64,000 nucleotides of DNA from a bacterium (lineage in GTDB: Bacteria; Electryoneota; RPQS01; DYHQ01), in the NCBI GenBank assembly GCA_030622545.1, contig JAUXGA010000010.1, positions 1 to 64,000 of the forward strand. The letters run 5' to 3'. A model generated the notes under the pieces. The model had not been told where the DNA came from, ran no database searches, and saw nothing but the letters and a program-made list of their open reading frames with translations. The position numbers and the translations under genes were made by a program. Within the stretch, counting starts at the first letter, position 1; each line of letters opens with the position of its first letter. Of the stretch, positions 36,372 to 45,750 are shown piece by piece.

Positions 36372-38344
36372 TAGTTGCCTCCCCGGAAAGTCCAGACAGC
36401 TTCGGCTTGTTTTTTCATCAGCTCCTGAGCAGCGATAAGCTCGGTGTACTTGTCTTTCGGAACCGTTCGTTCTTCTTGTCTGTAAACGCTCGTGTTTTTC
36501 ACGCGTCCACTCTTGACAGATACATCCTGTGTAAAGGAAGCGATATCACTCTCCTCGGTTGCTTCGTCGATTGGATTCGCAAGCTGCAATCCCGACGGCA
36601 GTTTGATTTCTTCGTCAAGTTGAATCACACGCGTCACCCACAGATGCGTCGGTGTTTTTCGCTCTTCATCCTTTAAGTCGAGAATTAAATTAAACGGACG
36701 CGTGTTGCCGACAATAAGCTTCAAACCGGGTGATGACATGGACAAGAAACCTGAACTGGCGCAGGCGTAGCCCGGCAGTTCGACCTCCAGAGTGATTTCT
36801 ATGGCTTTATGAAAATTGAGCGCGTCACCGATTTTGTAGCTCTTGAGCACAGCTCCCGGATAAACGTCTTCAAGCCATCCTTCAAACATCTGGCGACGAT
36901 TCGCCAGCGGCATATCACCGCCGATTCGCCGGAGTCGCGTGTCGCTGTAGCCGGTTCCGACAGCATGAATCGTCCCGACAAGGTCGCCGTTCGGTTTCGC
37001 GCTCCAGCGACTCGTCACCTGCATCAGACTTTCATCGGCCTTATACGTGCGAATCGCGTCGCGGTCTTCACCTTCAGGGCTGCCGGTGACATAATGCTGT
37101 TCGCCTTCCGCGAGACTCCACAAGTCCCATCCCCACGCAGCCCACGTCGGATCAATCATCCAGAAGGAACCGTCGGGACGTTTAATCGCAACGACGCAGT
37201 GATTGAACTGATCCGCGGGAATATGTTCCACGCGCGCGCCCGCCATCGTCATCGAAGGGTAAACGGTGAAACCCGCTGCGCGGAGCATGCCGATACACAT
37301 CCCGGCGATATCCTTGCACACGCCGCATCGGTCGCGGAACGTCATGGTCGAAGGATGAATCGTGTAGCCTTCACCCTTGCCCATCGTGATGCCCGAATAG
37401 CGGATATTCTGAGCTGTCCAATGTAGAATCGCCGCGATACGCGAACTGTCAGTTCGCAAGCCGCGTGTAATCTCTTCAACCTTCGCCATGATTTCATCGT
37501 TCATGTCGAAGATAGGTTCATTGGTCTCGTAAAACCAGCGAGCTTTTTCCGGCCAATCTTTCGCGGTCGCGATGACAACTTTCGCTATGAAATCCGGAGC
37601 ATCAGGCTGGCGCTTCTGGTGAGGAATCGGACAAAGATTTTTCTTCCAGAACGTATAGACCAGATGCTCTTCTTCATAGTAGAACGATGAAAAAACCTCG
37701 CCGTTGTACACTTCGTACTGAGCGGGTTTGTCTCGCGGCACGCGCAGCACATACGCTTTTTCCATCATTGGATAATTGCCGCCGAAAAGCACGACGTCAT
37801 AAAAATGACCTCGCATCGGAGGAATGAAGCGCTCTTCGTCCTCGTTCGGCTGACCGAGGTACGCGATCTGAAATCCCTTTTTATAGGTTTCAAATTCGAC
37901 CGCGTCACCGATTTCAAGCGGAGGAAGCGGCAGCAGTTTCATTCGCCCGCCCCAGCGAATCGAACGAGCGGGCGCGTACAAATCGTGCATGCCGGACAGC
38001 GCGACATTTTCCACATCGCCGTTCTTGCGATAAATGCGCACATACCGCACGTCAATCATGTTCGACGCCGGGTCGTAATCAAAACGCACCGAGCGGAATT
38101 TCTTGATTCCTTTCGGAGTCAGAATTTTCGTCAGCGTATGCGCGACGACATGCGTCAAGCCGGTCGGCTCCATGACCAGATTCGTCGAGTCAAAGACCAC
38201 GACCGCCGCCGCATCGGGATACTTTTCAGCATCACCGGCGGCATCAATCAAATCTCGTATCGGGTCTGTCTGCGCGTGCAATGGCGAGGTCAGCGACAAC
38301 AGCCACAGCGCGGCGAGCCCGAAAATAATGTTTTTCAGCTTCAT
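36371..38344 (-). CDS. Secreted DUF3857 / transglutaminase-like cysteine peptidase-fold protein
   Basis: 657 aa. Signal peptide at 1-24 (SPLHAQ). DUF3857 at about 50-240, transglutaminase-like domain at about 285-400, then a C-terminal beta region. The triad is intact: Cys343 in CGVCKD, His382 in FNHCVV, Asp398 in WMIDPT. Proteins of this layout are common in Bacteroidota envelopes; their substrates are mostly unknown, but cross-linking or hydrolysis of proteins or peptidoglycan peptides is usual for the fold. It is followed by the paralogue with a dead site. Confidence 0.88.
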   Translation of the reverse strand: MKLKNIIFGLAALWLLSLTSPLHAQTDPIRDLIDAAGDAEKYPDAAAVVVFDSTNLVMEPTGLTHVVAHTLTKILTPKGIKKFRSVRFDYDPASNMIDVRYVRIYRKNGDVENVALSGMHDLYAPARSIRWGGRMKLLPLPPLEIGDAVEFETYKKGFQIAYLGQPNEDEERFIPPMRGHFYDVVLFGGNYPMMEKAYVLRVPRDKPAQYEVYNGEVFSSFYYEEEHLVYTFWKKNLCPIPHQKRQPDAPDFIAKVVIATAKDWPEKARWFYETNEPIFDMNDEIMAKVEEITRGLRTDSSRIAAILHWTAQNIRYSGITMGKGEGYTIHPSTMTFRDRCGVCKDIAGMCIGMLRAAGFTVYPSMTMAGARVEHIPADQFNHCVVAIKRPDGSFWMIDPTWAAWGWDLWSLAEGEQHYVTGSPEGEDRDAIRTYKADESLMQVTSRWSAKPNGDLVGTIHAVGTGYSDTRLRRIGGDMPLANRRQMFEGWLEDVYPGAVLKSYKIGDALNFHKAIEITLEVELPGYACASSGFLSMSSPGLKLIVGNTRPFNLILDLKDEERKTPTHLWVTRVIQLDEEIKLPSGLQLANPIDEATEESDIASFTQDVSVKSGRVKNTSVYRQEERTVPKDKYTELIAAQELMKKQAEAVWTFRGGN

Positions 38345-38482
38345 AAGATTCCCGTCAAGTTCTTATTTTAACAACTTAATCCCTTAATAAACAATACAAA
38401 GAATCCGTATTGATTCTTTATATAATAACAATCTTTGAGCAATTTTGCAAGGGCGTTCACCCAACCACATACTATCTACAAT

Positions 38483-38514
38483 CGCCGAGGCAGATCCCCT
38501 GATCTGCCCGGAAT
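38483..38514. repeat. 32-bp palindromic repeat, copy A
   Basis: An 8-bp stem (38489-38496 with 38501-38508), loop CCCT. All 32 bases are identical to 41328-41359. It lies 55 bases 3' of the lipoprotein gene. The rest of 38345-38568 holds no gene. Confidence 0.9.
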
Positions 38515-38568
38515 GTTGAATAAAATCCGCCGCGGCTTGGCGATAGCGTGCCCGGTTCAACACAATAG

Positions 38569-39936
38569 CTACTGAACCGTGACACTCACCGATTTGCAAA
38601 GAAGGCCAAAATAGCCGGTTTGGTTCTCTTGCCAGCGACTGTAGTCGCCTTGAATGGCCTCGACTCCAAGCACATCGTCTCCGGGCGTTTGAATACCGGA
38701 ACCAGGAAGTGTGATGGATGTCGCGGGCGCTGGAACAGATATGAACGCGTCGTTCTCTTGCAGTGTGGCCGTGTAGAAAGTTGCACCAGAGGCCTCAGTG
38801 AAAGTTACCGCTAAATCTTCTCCGACGGGCACCGTTGCATCGGGAAGCGGGGAAGTTACGGTGAAATCGCCGGGCACGCGCGCTGTTCCCGAAGTGTTGC
38901 CATATTCCGGATGCGAAATGTTAAAGGTAAATTCCTCACCTGGGAAAGCGTCGAAGGACTCGGGGGTGATGTAAGCCCCGTCGAAAAACTCTTCCAGTGT
39001 CACGCCATCGGCGGTGATCGTAGCCCCGGAAACACCTACGCCATCAATTCGCCAATCGACATAGGCCATGCTCATGGCTGTCCAAGGCCCTTCCCCAGTA
39101 CAAACATAAATGCCGGCGAGAATTCCCTCAAAGACACTCGTATCCGGCGTATCCGGCGGTTCGGGAGTTCCGCGCTCAAGATGCCAGAAGCCTTCATCGA
39201 AACAGCGCGCCCACCACCAATCAAAGGCACCGGCAAGGCTGTCATCCGCGCCGAGTGTTCCCAAGAGAATCAGCCTTGACGGAGGGAACGTTCCTGAATC
39301 GATGGCTGTCACCTCGAAGATAGGCTCATGGAAGAATCCCTCCGTAATGACGAGCGTATCTCCCATCTCAGGCTCATTCGACACGACAAACAGAGTTCCC
39401 GATACAGCGCTGTCGGTTTGAAAAAACGAAGCGGTCAACGCGCCGCCGGGAGGATAACAGCTCCCTCCTTGAAAGCCGCCTTCCCACTGTCCCGCGATAT
39501 CGCGTCCCGCTCCTGTTTCGCGGTAAGCGGTAAAGCTTGCTGTCCAACCGGGGCCGGTCGCTGTGCCTTGAATTTGTTCATCACCAGAAGTGCCTGAGAA
39601 ATTGCAGACTCCGTTCGGCGGTGTCCATGTGAAATTCACGGTATCGTCTTTAGCCGTACCGGCAACACCCCAACTGCTGTCGCCGTAGCTGACAAATCCC
39701 GTCAGGACATAGTAGCCGTCATTCGTCGGGTTGGTGCTGGGCATCTGCAGCACGAGCATAATGGATTGCTCTCCACCACCGAAATCCGCGATAGCGTAAT
39801 ATGTCCCCACCACATCCGGAGGCGTTATAGGTGTTCCATCATCTCCGCTGTCGCAACCTACGAAAAAGGCCATTACAAGGACTGCAAACACAGCAGCCAA
39901 TATAACAGCCAAGTTATGAAAAGAGAATCGATTCAT
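38569..39936 (-). CDS. Lipoprotein of unknown function
   Basis: 455 aa. A type II signal peptide with lipobox FVGC places Cys28 at the mature N-terminus. The rest is Gly/Asp/Thr-rich and predicted all-beta. A first part (about 40-260) carries repeated G-TGPGWTASF-like strands resembling lipocalin or avidin-like barrels. A C-terminal part (about 350-450, DFTVTSPLPDATVPVG) looks Ig-like. No domain was recognised with confidence. It is probably held in the outer membrane. It stands between the DUF3857 pair and the next secreted protein, in one direction. Confidence 0.75.
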   Translation of the reverse strand: MNRFSFHNLAVILAAVFAVLVMAFFVGCDSGDDGTPITPPDVVGTYYAIADFGGGEQSIMLVLQMPSTNPTNDGYYVLTGFVSYGDSSWGVAGTAKDDTVNFTWTPPNGVCNFSGTSGDEQIQGTATGPGWTASFTAYRETGAGRDIAGQWEGGFQGGSCYPPGGALTASFFQTDSAVSGTLFVVSNEPEMGDTLVITEGFFHEPIFEVTAIDSGTFPPSRLILLGTLGADDSLAGAFDWWWARCFDEGFWHLERGTPEPPDTPDTSVFEGILAGIYVCTGEGPWTAMSMAYVDWRIDGVGVSGATITADGVTLEEFFDGAYITPESFDAFPGEEFTFNISHPEYGNTSGTARVPGDFTVTSPLPDATVPVGEDLAVTFTEASGATFYTATLQENDAFISVPAPATSITLPGSGIQTPGDDVLGVEAIQGDYSRWQENQTGYFGLLCKSVSVTVQ

Positions 39937-39988
39937 CGCCGCTCTCCTTCCTCTTGTTTAGAAATTATTCAGCACTTCTTTCGCCGCG

Positions 39989-41251
39989 CTATGTCTTGAG
40001 TTTTTTCTTGCGCGCGGCGGGGAAAAGGACGTTGTTCAAAATCAGCCGATAGCCGGGGGAATTCTTGTGCAGCGTGAGGTTCGTGGGCGGGTCACCGACG
40101 AGATGACGATAATCTTCCGGGTCGTGGCCGCCCATGAATGTCCACGTTCCCTTGCCGAAATTGCCGTGAATGTATTTCACTTCGTCGGTGCCTTCTTTCT
40201 GAGCCAAGACCATCGTGGAACGCTTCAAGAAACGTTTATGAAACGCGGTCGTCTGCCCCATGAAACCTTTCACCACGGCCGTATGACACTGCGTCAACAT
40301 CGTCGGCACCGGGTCGTACTTTGCAGAGAAATCGAACAGCGTAAAATAATCCGTTTCTTGCACCGGCATTGATCCCGTTTGCGGCGACACATCAATATCG
40401 GAAAATTCATAGACCATCGGATTCGTAATCAGTGTATAATTCTCGAACGCCAGACTCTTTCCATAGTCGATTTTACTCTGGCAATTAGGATCAATGCCGT
40501 CTCCATCGAACGGCACGCCGCAGATGTCCGTCCCTTCCGCGGCCAGCGCGATGTCATAGGAATCCGTTCCGCTGCACATCGAAAACATAAAGCCGCCCTG
40601 CCCCATGTAGCTTTTAATCGCTTTCGCGACGGCGAGTTTCTGCTGCGATACTTTCGTAAAGCCCAAACGTCGCGCGCGTTCTTCCGAATTGCGCTGGCGA
40701 TCGATATACCATTGCGCGAACCGGTACATGCCGTAAAATTTGCCGTACTGGCCGGTGAAATCTTCATGGTGCAAATGCAGCCAATCGTATTTGGAGAGCT
40801 TACCCAAAAGCACTTCTTCGTCATAGAGCCGGTCGAACGGAATTTCGGCGTATTCAAGCGCAAGATTCACCGCATCGTCCCACGGCTCCTCGGTCACTTG
40901 CTCCGGCGCATAAATCGCAACCTTGGGCGCTTTTTCGAGCAACACCACTTCCATATTGGAATTTTCGATTTCAGAATAAATTGCACCCGCGTTGCTGATT
41001 TGCTCGCAATCCACTCCGCGCAGGCGGCACTGATGTTCGATTTCCGGCGCGTAGTCCATCAGGAACGAGCCGCTGCGATAATTCAGAAGCCATTCGATAT
41101 TCAAGCCATGTTCGAGAGCGTAGTACGCCACACCGTACGCTTTTAGATGATCCGTCTGCATCAAATCCATCGGAATGAGCAGCTTCTGCGCGAATGCTGG
41201 CAGCACGAGAACTATACACGCAACTAATCGAAGAATTGTTTTTGCAATCAT
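39989..41251 (-). CDS. Secreted protein of a conserved FCB family often mislabelled asparagine synthetase B
   Basis: 420 aa with a signal peptide (about 1-21, ending AFAQ). The mature start LLIPMDLMQTDHLKAYGVAYY matches a family seen in Bacteroidota whose database name, asparagine synthetase B, has no visible basis: there is no N-terminal Cys glutaminase and no SGGxDS ATP loop. FMFSMCSGTDSYDIAL may be a nucleophile elbow as in GATase1-like folds, and GTWTFMGGHDPED plus HKNSPGYRLILNN near the end are strongly patterned. The role is unknown; it acts outside the cytoplasm. Confidence 0.7.
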   Translation of the reverse strand: MIAKTILRLVACIVLVLPAFAQKLLIPMDLMQTDHLKAYGVAYYALEHGLNIEWLLNYRSGSFLMDYAPEIEHQCRLRGVDCEQISNAGAIYSEIENSNMEVVLLEKAPKVAIYAPEQVTEEPWDDAVNLALEYAEIPFDRLYDEEVLLGKLSKYDWLHLHHEDFTGQYGKFYGMYRFAQWYIDRQRNSEERARRLGFTKVSQQKLAVAKAIKSYMGQGGFMFSMCSGTDSYDIALAAEGTDICGVPFDGDGIDPNCQSKIDYGKSLAFENYTLITNPMVYEFSDIDVSPQTGSMPVQETDYFTLFDFSAKYDPVPTMLTQCHTAVVKGFMGQTTAFHKRFLKRSTMVLAQKEGTDEVKYIHGNFGKGTWTFMGGHDPEDYRHLVGDPPTNLTLHKNSPGYRLILNNVLFPAARKKKLKT

Positions 41252-41327
41252 TTTATTTCCTATCTTTCTATCTGCATCAAGAAATTCCGCCGCGAGTGGG
41301 TGCCGCCACCCCTCGCGTAATAAAATC

Positions 41328-41359
41328 CGCCGAGGCAGATCCCCTGATCTGCCCGGAAT
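41328..41359. repeat. 32-bp palindromic repeat, copy B
   Basis: Identical to 38483-38514. It begins one base after the stop codon of the HEPN gene (41361, minus strand). A second hairpin of different sequence lies just beyond at about 41296-41315. Confidence 0.9.
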
Positions 41360-41360
41360 C

Positions 41361-43196
41361 TTAATCGCTTTTTGCCTCTTCAGGCGCTATTGTCCGTTTT
41401 TCTCGTAATTGCGCCAACACAAGTAGGACATGTAGCAACCTGTCTCCAACCTTATAACCAAAGGTATTCGGATGTTGAAGCCCATGGCAAATGTTATTTC
41501 GAAGGTTCCAACCTCTTTGATCCGTTAGAAGTACTCGGAGGTAATGGACAGTACTCTCACCAAGGCTCCTAATAACTCCTTCATCTTGCAGAATCTTGTC
41601 AAGACTACGAAGAGACAGACCTCCTCGTTGATCAGGTCGATAGACCGGTCCGCCAGTTAGTACCATCAAACGCCGGAGTGTGTTTTCAATCATGGGGATA
41701 AGAATATGTATGGCAGCAGCATGATCTCCGCGAAGATAAGCGGCCATCCCATTCTCGATTATTGGTCGATATTCAGGATCGTATACAGGTGATTGATAAA
41801 TATAGTCCATGATTCTCTGCAATAGCGGGTCATAATTTTCTGCTATCTTCTCCAATACCATTCTTAGAAAAACCGCTGAAAATTCCATGTTTCGCGAAGT
41901 CTGCATGGCAACATGACCTTCCAAATCTTCTTCGAGTGGACCTATTTGCGCTACAGTACGTCCCTCTTTATCTTGTATTGTTCCCGTTATAAGATATTGC
42001 AATGGGGCATTTATTGCCAGCTCCTTAACTTGTTCCTCAATTTCTTCGGGGTCTGAAATGAAATATCCCGTAATTCGAGAAAGACACTCATTGAAAGTTC
42101 CCTTTGCCATATCAGAAACGAATTGTTCCATTTCTTCTCGTGTGATTGTTGTCTCAACGCTTATAGCTTGCATCTCTTCGTTAGACTGCTTGCCAAGTTC
42201 TCTAATCCGTTCAGTCAGAGCATTGGCATCTTCTTTCATACCATTTGCATAAAATACTTCAAAGACTTTCTGAAGCCACGACAATCCAGCTAGCCCTCCT
42301 GATTTCTCCGATTCCATGACGTACGCTTTTCCATATAGCCGAAGAACACGACGAGCATCCTCGACCTTATTACCTTTATAGTAATAACGTGCGAGCCGCA
42401 TAGCGGCAGCCTCGGAGGCATGTGGTCTGAGCGTACATCCTTCCTCGTTACTCGACGTGCGCTTCAAGCGAGCTTCAAGGTCTTCGATAATCTTACGCTC
42501 TTGCTCTTGAGTGAACGGAACTTTTTTATTCTCGATCAGATAATCGAAGGAAAAGCCCCAAAGCCCACATAAATCATCTTGAGCGATCCTATCCTCGAAC
42601 GCAATCATCGTGTCCCTAACAACCTCAACTTTGGTCTTGTCCTTGATACTTAGTGCAAGAGAAAGCGCACGTGCAAGCTTAGTGATCATATGCCCTTTAT
42701 ACTTGCAAAGGCTCTTTTCTACGATGATCAGCGTCTCAACAATAACGATTCGAGCGAAGCTTACATCAGGGTTCTCGCCAAGAATGGGCTTCGTGAAATC
42801 CCATATTAAATCGGCGTATCGACAACGGAGAATTGGATGCGTAGCAGTCGTGGTCCGTTCCTGCCAGTATCGTATTATTTCCTGCGTGACTAACTTAATG
42901 CTGGGCGATTCGAACCACTGTCCATTTTCATCTTTCATCACTGCCATTGGTCCGTAGTAAGTTCCCCAACCAGCTCTGTCATTTTGATAGTTTTCGGTGA
43001 AGCCAAAGGCCATAGACTCTGCTTGCAGAGGAATATGCGGTTCTTCGATAGTCCTATCAGAAGCCCTTCGCAATTGACCGATTGCATCGAGTATCGAAGC
43101 CTCGCTAAAAGGTTCGCTCTTCTTATCAAACCGTTCAAGTATTTCGTCCAGTTGGTTTTGGATGTCAGTCAATATTTGCCTCTGGGAATTTCTCAC
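41361..43196 (-). CDS. DUF4209-type protein with C-terminal HEPN motif
   Basis: 611 aa, no signal peptide, largely helical, starting at a GTG without a visible ribosome site. Near the C-terminus, PMIENTLRRLM, then LRSLDKIL, then a long helix, then LRNNICHGL is the pattern of DUF4209 proteins. The last motif fits the HEPN R-x4-H ribonuclease signature (Arg566, His571). HEPN proteins are frequent RNase toxins and defence effectors. The gene is AT-richer than its neighbours, stands alone, interrupts a run of metabolic and secreted genes, and has palindromes on both sides (41328-41359, 43217-43230), suggesting it was acquired. Whether it cuts RNA is inference. Confidence 0.7.
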   Translation of the reverse strand: MRNSQRQILTDIQNQLDEILERFDKKSEPFSEASILDAIGQLRRASDRTIEEPHIPLQAESMAFGFTENYQNDRAGWGTYYGPMAVMKDENGQWFESPSIKLVTQEIIRYWQERTTTATHPILRCRYADLIWDFTKPILGENPDVSFARIVIVETLIIVEKSLCKYKGHMITKLARALSLALSIKDKTKVEVVRDTMIAFEDRIAQDDLCGLWGFSFDYLIENKKVPFTQEQERKIIEDLEARLKRTSSNEEGCTLRPHASEAAAMRLARYYYKGNKVEDARRVLRLYGKAYVMESEKSGGLAGLSWLQKVFEVFYANGMKEDANALTERIRELGKQSNEEMQAISVETTITREEMEQFVSDMAKGTFNECLSRITGYFISDPEEIEEQVKELAINAPLQYLITGTIQDKEGRTVAQIGPLEEDLEGHVAMQTSRNMEFSAVFLRMVLEKIAENYDPLLQRIMDYIYQSPVYDPEYRPIIENGMAAYLRGDHAAAIHILIPMIENTLRRLMVLTGGPVYRPDQRGGLSLRSLDKILQDEGVIRSLGESTVHYLRVLLTDQRGWNLRNNICHGLQHPNTFGYKVGDRLLHVLLVLAQLREKRTIAPEEAKSD

Positions 43197-43216
43197 GTTA
43201 AGAAGGAGATTCCATT

Positions 43217-43230
43217 GCGGGTCTGGAGAC
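43217..43230. repeat. Palindrome at the left border of preA / upstream of the HEPN gene
   Basis: 6-bp perfect stem around GG, the same stem as 18106-18121 with the loop inverted. It lies 29 bases 3' of the preA stop. Confidence 0.7.
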
Positions 43231-43258
43231 CCACAACGGCGTCGTGGATCTCACGTTC

Positions 43259-44509
43259 CTACTCGCGCACAAGTTCCATCGTGATACAATCCACCACCGG
43301 GCAAACCTGCACGCAAAGGCCGCAACCCACACATTTATCGTCGAGGATTTTGGGGATTATTTCCTGCCCGACATATTCAATAGCTATGTGTCCACCATCG
43401 CGGCAAGCGATGTAGCAATCGTTGCACGCGACGCACGTTTCTTCATTGATATGGCTGCGAACTTTTTGTCGCGGCAAATCATCATGACCGCGAAGATTCG
43501 GCAATGCTTTGCCAATGAGATCGCTGACACTCGCAAGGCCTCGTTCATCTAAAAGATGCGAGAAACCCGACGTTAAATCATCAATAATCCGAAAACCGTA
43601 ATGCATCACCGCCGTGCAAAGCTGCACATTACTGGCCCCGACCGCCATTACTTCCGCTGCGTCATGCCAGTCGGAAATTCCGCCGTTGCCGCTGATGGCG
43701 AGCTTGGTATTCGACGCTATTTTTGCAACCGTGTAGAGCGTCAATGGTTTTATCGCTGGCCCAGAGAAACCGGAAAACGTTGACATCCCTCCGACGTCCG
43801 GTTCCGGCACGAACGTTTTCAAATTCACACCCATGAGCGATGGAAACGAATTCGCCGCTGTAACGCCGTCGCATCCGGCTCGCTCAACCGCGCGCGCGAC
43901 TTCAGCAATGTCGGTCACTAATGGCGTGATCTTTATCAACACGGGTGTTGTGTCAGCCGCTTCTTTCACCCAGCGCGCCACGCGCTCGGTCGCTTCGACA
44001 GACTGCGCGAGCATCGCTCCGGGTTGTTCGCCCATCGAACCCTGTGGACAAGAGAAACTGCATTCGATAAGGTCCGCGCCCGCTTTACTGAGCGCCGACG
44101 CAAGCGACTGCCACGCTTCTTTGTTTTGCCCCATGATAGACGAGGCGATGAGTTTCGTCGGAAATTCTTTCTTCAGCGTTTTCACGCGGGCGATAATTTC
44201 GTCGATATGATAGACGCTGATGAGGTCAATATTCCCCATGCCCAATAAACGATGCTCGCCCCTGCGCCAGCCGCTCATCATCGGATACGTCAGCGACACC
44301 AGTGTGCCCGGCACGGACGTCGTTTTTAAGACCGCCCCGGCCCAACCCATCGCCAATCCCTGCCGCACGATATCCAGTTCGTCCGTAGATGGCGCTGCCG
44401 AAAGCAAGAACGGATTTTCCAATTCAAACCCGCAGAAAGGAACCGACAAATCCCGCAGAGGATAGACCGATGGAAACCGGTCGAAGGGCTCCCGCTTGAT
44501 GTCGCTCAT
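43259..44509 (-). CDS. preA: NAD-dependent dihydropyrimidine dehydrogenase, PreA subunit
   Basis: 416 aa. A TIM-barrel FMN domain (LENPFLLSAAPST at about 29, LIECSFSCPQG at about 140, SGNGGISDW at about 280), followed by two [4Fe-4S] motifs, CVACNDCYIAC and CVGCGLCVQVCP, exactly as in E. coli PreA. With PreT it interconverts uracil or thymine with the dihydro forms using NADH. Its start overlaps the preT stop (ATGA), so the subunits are coupled. The fused eukaryotic DPD has the same parts in one chain. Confidence 0.93.
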   Translation of the reverse strand: MSDIKREPFDRFPSVYPLRDLSVPFCGFELENPFLLSAAPSTDELDIVRQGLAMGWAGAVLKTTSVPGTLVSLTYPMMSGWRRGEHRLLGMGNIDLISVYHIDEIIARVKTLKKEFPTKLIASSIMGQNKEAWQSLASALSKAGADLIECSFSCPQGSMGEQPGAMLAQSVEATERVARWVKEAADTTPVLIKITPLVTDIAEVARAVERAGCDGVTAANSFPSLMGVNLKTFVPEPDVGGMSTFSGFSGPAIKPLTLYTVAKIASNTKLAISGNGGISDWHDAAEVMAVGASNVQLCTAVMHYGFRIIDDLTSGFSHLLDERGLASVSDLIGKALPNLRGHDDLPRQKVRSHINEETCVACNDCYIACRDGGHIAIEYVGQEIIPKILDDKCVGCGLCVQVCPVVDCITMELVRE

Positions 44510-45750
44510 TTGCCCTCCTTTGAGTACTGAATAATTTCTTCGGCAACGCGTCGTCCTTCCGCGAAAGCGCCGACAATTGTTCCTTCGCCGCGCGCCGCAT
44601 CTCCGCCGACGTACACTCGCGGAGTACTACTTTCGTTAGGCACTAACCATCCGGCATCGCTTCGCGGAATTTCAGGTAAAATGGCCTCGCCCACTCGTGC
44701 TCCAATAGCAACAATAACGCGAGTCGCATCCAGTCGAATCGGAGGCGCGTCAACGGGAATCGGTGTCGGTCGTCCGGACGCGTCGATTTCGCCCGGTTGT
44801 TGCCGTTGCAAATCCACCGCTTTGACACGTCCTCCTTCGCCAGCAATGCGCACCGGATTTTCTAAAAATCGAACGACAACGCCTTTCGCGGTGACTTCTT
44901 CGACTTCTTCCTCCCACGCCGGTAAATCAACGTATCTTCGGCGATAAACGACCGTCACGTCCGCTCCGGCTTGCCGCGCCACCAAAGCAGCATCCATCGC
45001 CGTATTTCCCCCGCCGACGACAATGACTTTTTCACGCGCGAGGGCAGGAGGTTTCTCCCTTGTGCGTCGGAGAAACGACGATGCTGACTCAACATTGGCG
45101 AGATATTCACCTTCAATTCCAAGAATGGCGGGTTTGCCGAGACCCACGGCGACGAAGATCACATCGAATTCGCGCAAATCTTTCAGGCTGCGGATCTTCT
45201 TCGAAGTGACAATCTTTAACCGGTCGACGAAAGCACGCAAGTCTTCTTCCAGTGGATTTTCTGCGCGGGCCTTTGGAATCTCACAGGCTGGAATCCCGCC
45301 AACTTTTGACTCTTTCTCGAAGACGGTAACATCAATCCCTTGTCGAGCGAGTGTCAGTGCGCATCCGAGTCCTGCCGGGCCTGAGCCCACGACCGCTACT
45401 CGCTTGTCTTTTTTTTCTGGCCAGTTTGGAAAAGTTTTCGCTTTGACGGATGCGGTAACAAACTGATGCAAATCGCCGATGCGAATGGAATCGTCCATGC
45501 GGCCTCGTGTGCAATGACTGCGGCAGAGAACACTTGATGGACACACCGCGCCGCAAAGTGTGATGAACGCATTCGCGCTGCGCAATTCTTCGGACGCGCC
45601 CGTAAGGTTGCCACTGCGAATCATGCGAATGAAACGCGGGATGTGCACATTCGCAGGACACGCGGCGATGCAGGGGGCATCAAAACACTGCAAGCACCGC
45701 CATGCTTCGGTCAGTGCTTGCGTTTGCGTAGTGACGGGCGGCAGGCTCAT
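44506..45750 (-). CDS. preT: NAD-dependent dihydropyrimidine dehydrogenase, PreT subunit
   Basis: 414 aa from the ATG at 45750; the frame stays open 60 codons upstream, but AAGGAGG stands 11 bases before this ATG and MSLPPVTT begins the family homology. The N-terminal helical Fe-S domain has CLQCFDAPCIAACPANVHIP and CGAVCP-x-CRSHC. Two nucleotide-binding folds follow (VVGSGPAGLGCAL and VVGGGNTAMDAAL), for FAD and NAD, and a closing GGDAARGEGTIVGAFAEGR. It passes electrons from NADH to PreA. The start overlaps the [2Fe-2S] gene's stop. Confidence 0.92.
   Translation of the reverse strand: MSLPPVTTQTQALTEAWRCLQCFDAPCIAACPANVHIPRFIRMIRSGNLTGASEELRSANAFITLCGAVCPSSVLCRSHCTRGRMDDSIRIGDLHQFVTASVKAKTFPNWPEKKDKRVAVVGSGPAGLGCALTLARQGIDVTVFEKESKVGGIPACEIPKARAENPLEEDLRAFVDRLKIVTSKKIRSLKDLREFDVIFVAVGLGKPAILGIEGEYLANVESASSFLRRTREKPPALAREKVIVVGGGNTAMDAALVARQAGADVTVVYRRRYVDLPAWEEEVEEVTAKGVVVRFLENPVRIAGEGGRVKAVDLQRQQPGEIDASGRPTPIPVDAPPIRLDATRVIVAIGARVGEAILPEIPRSDAGWLVPNESSTPRVYVGGDAARGEGTIVGAFAEGRRVAEEIIQYSKEGK

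Noticed and set aside
40379-41146. 255-codon plus-strand frame
   Set aside because: Lies wholly opposite a real secreted-protein gene with signal peptide; the composition is His/Arg/Ile-rich without domain features.
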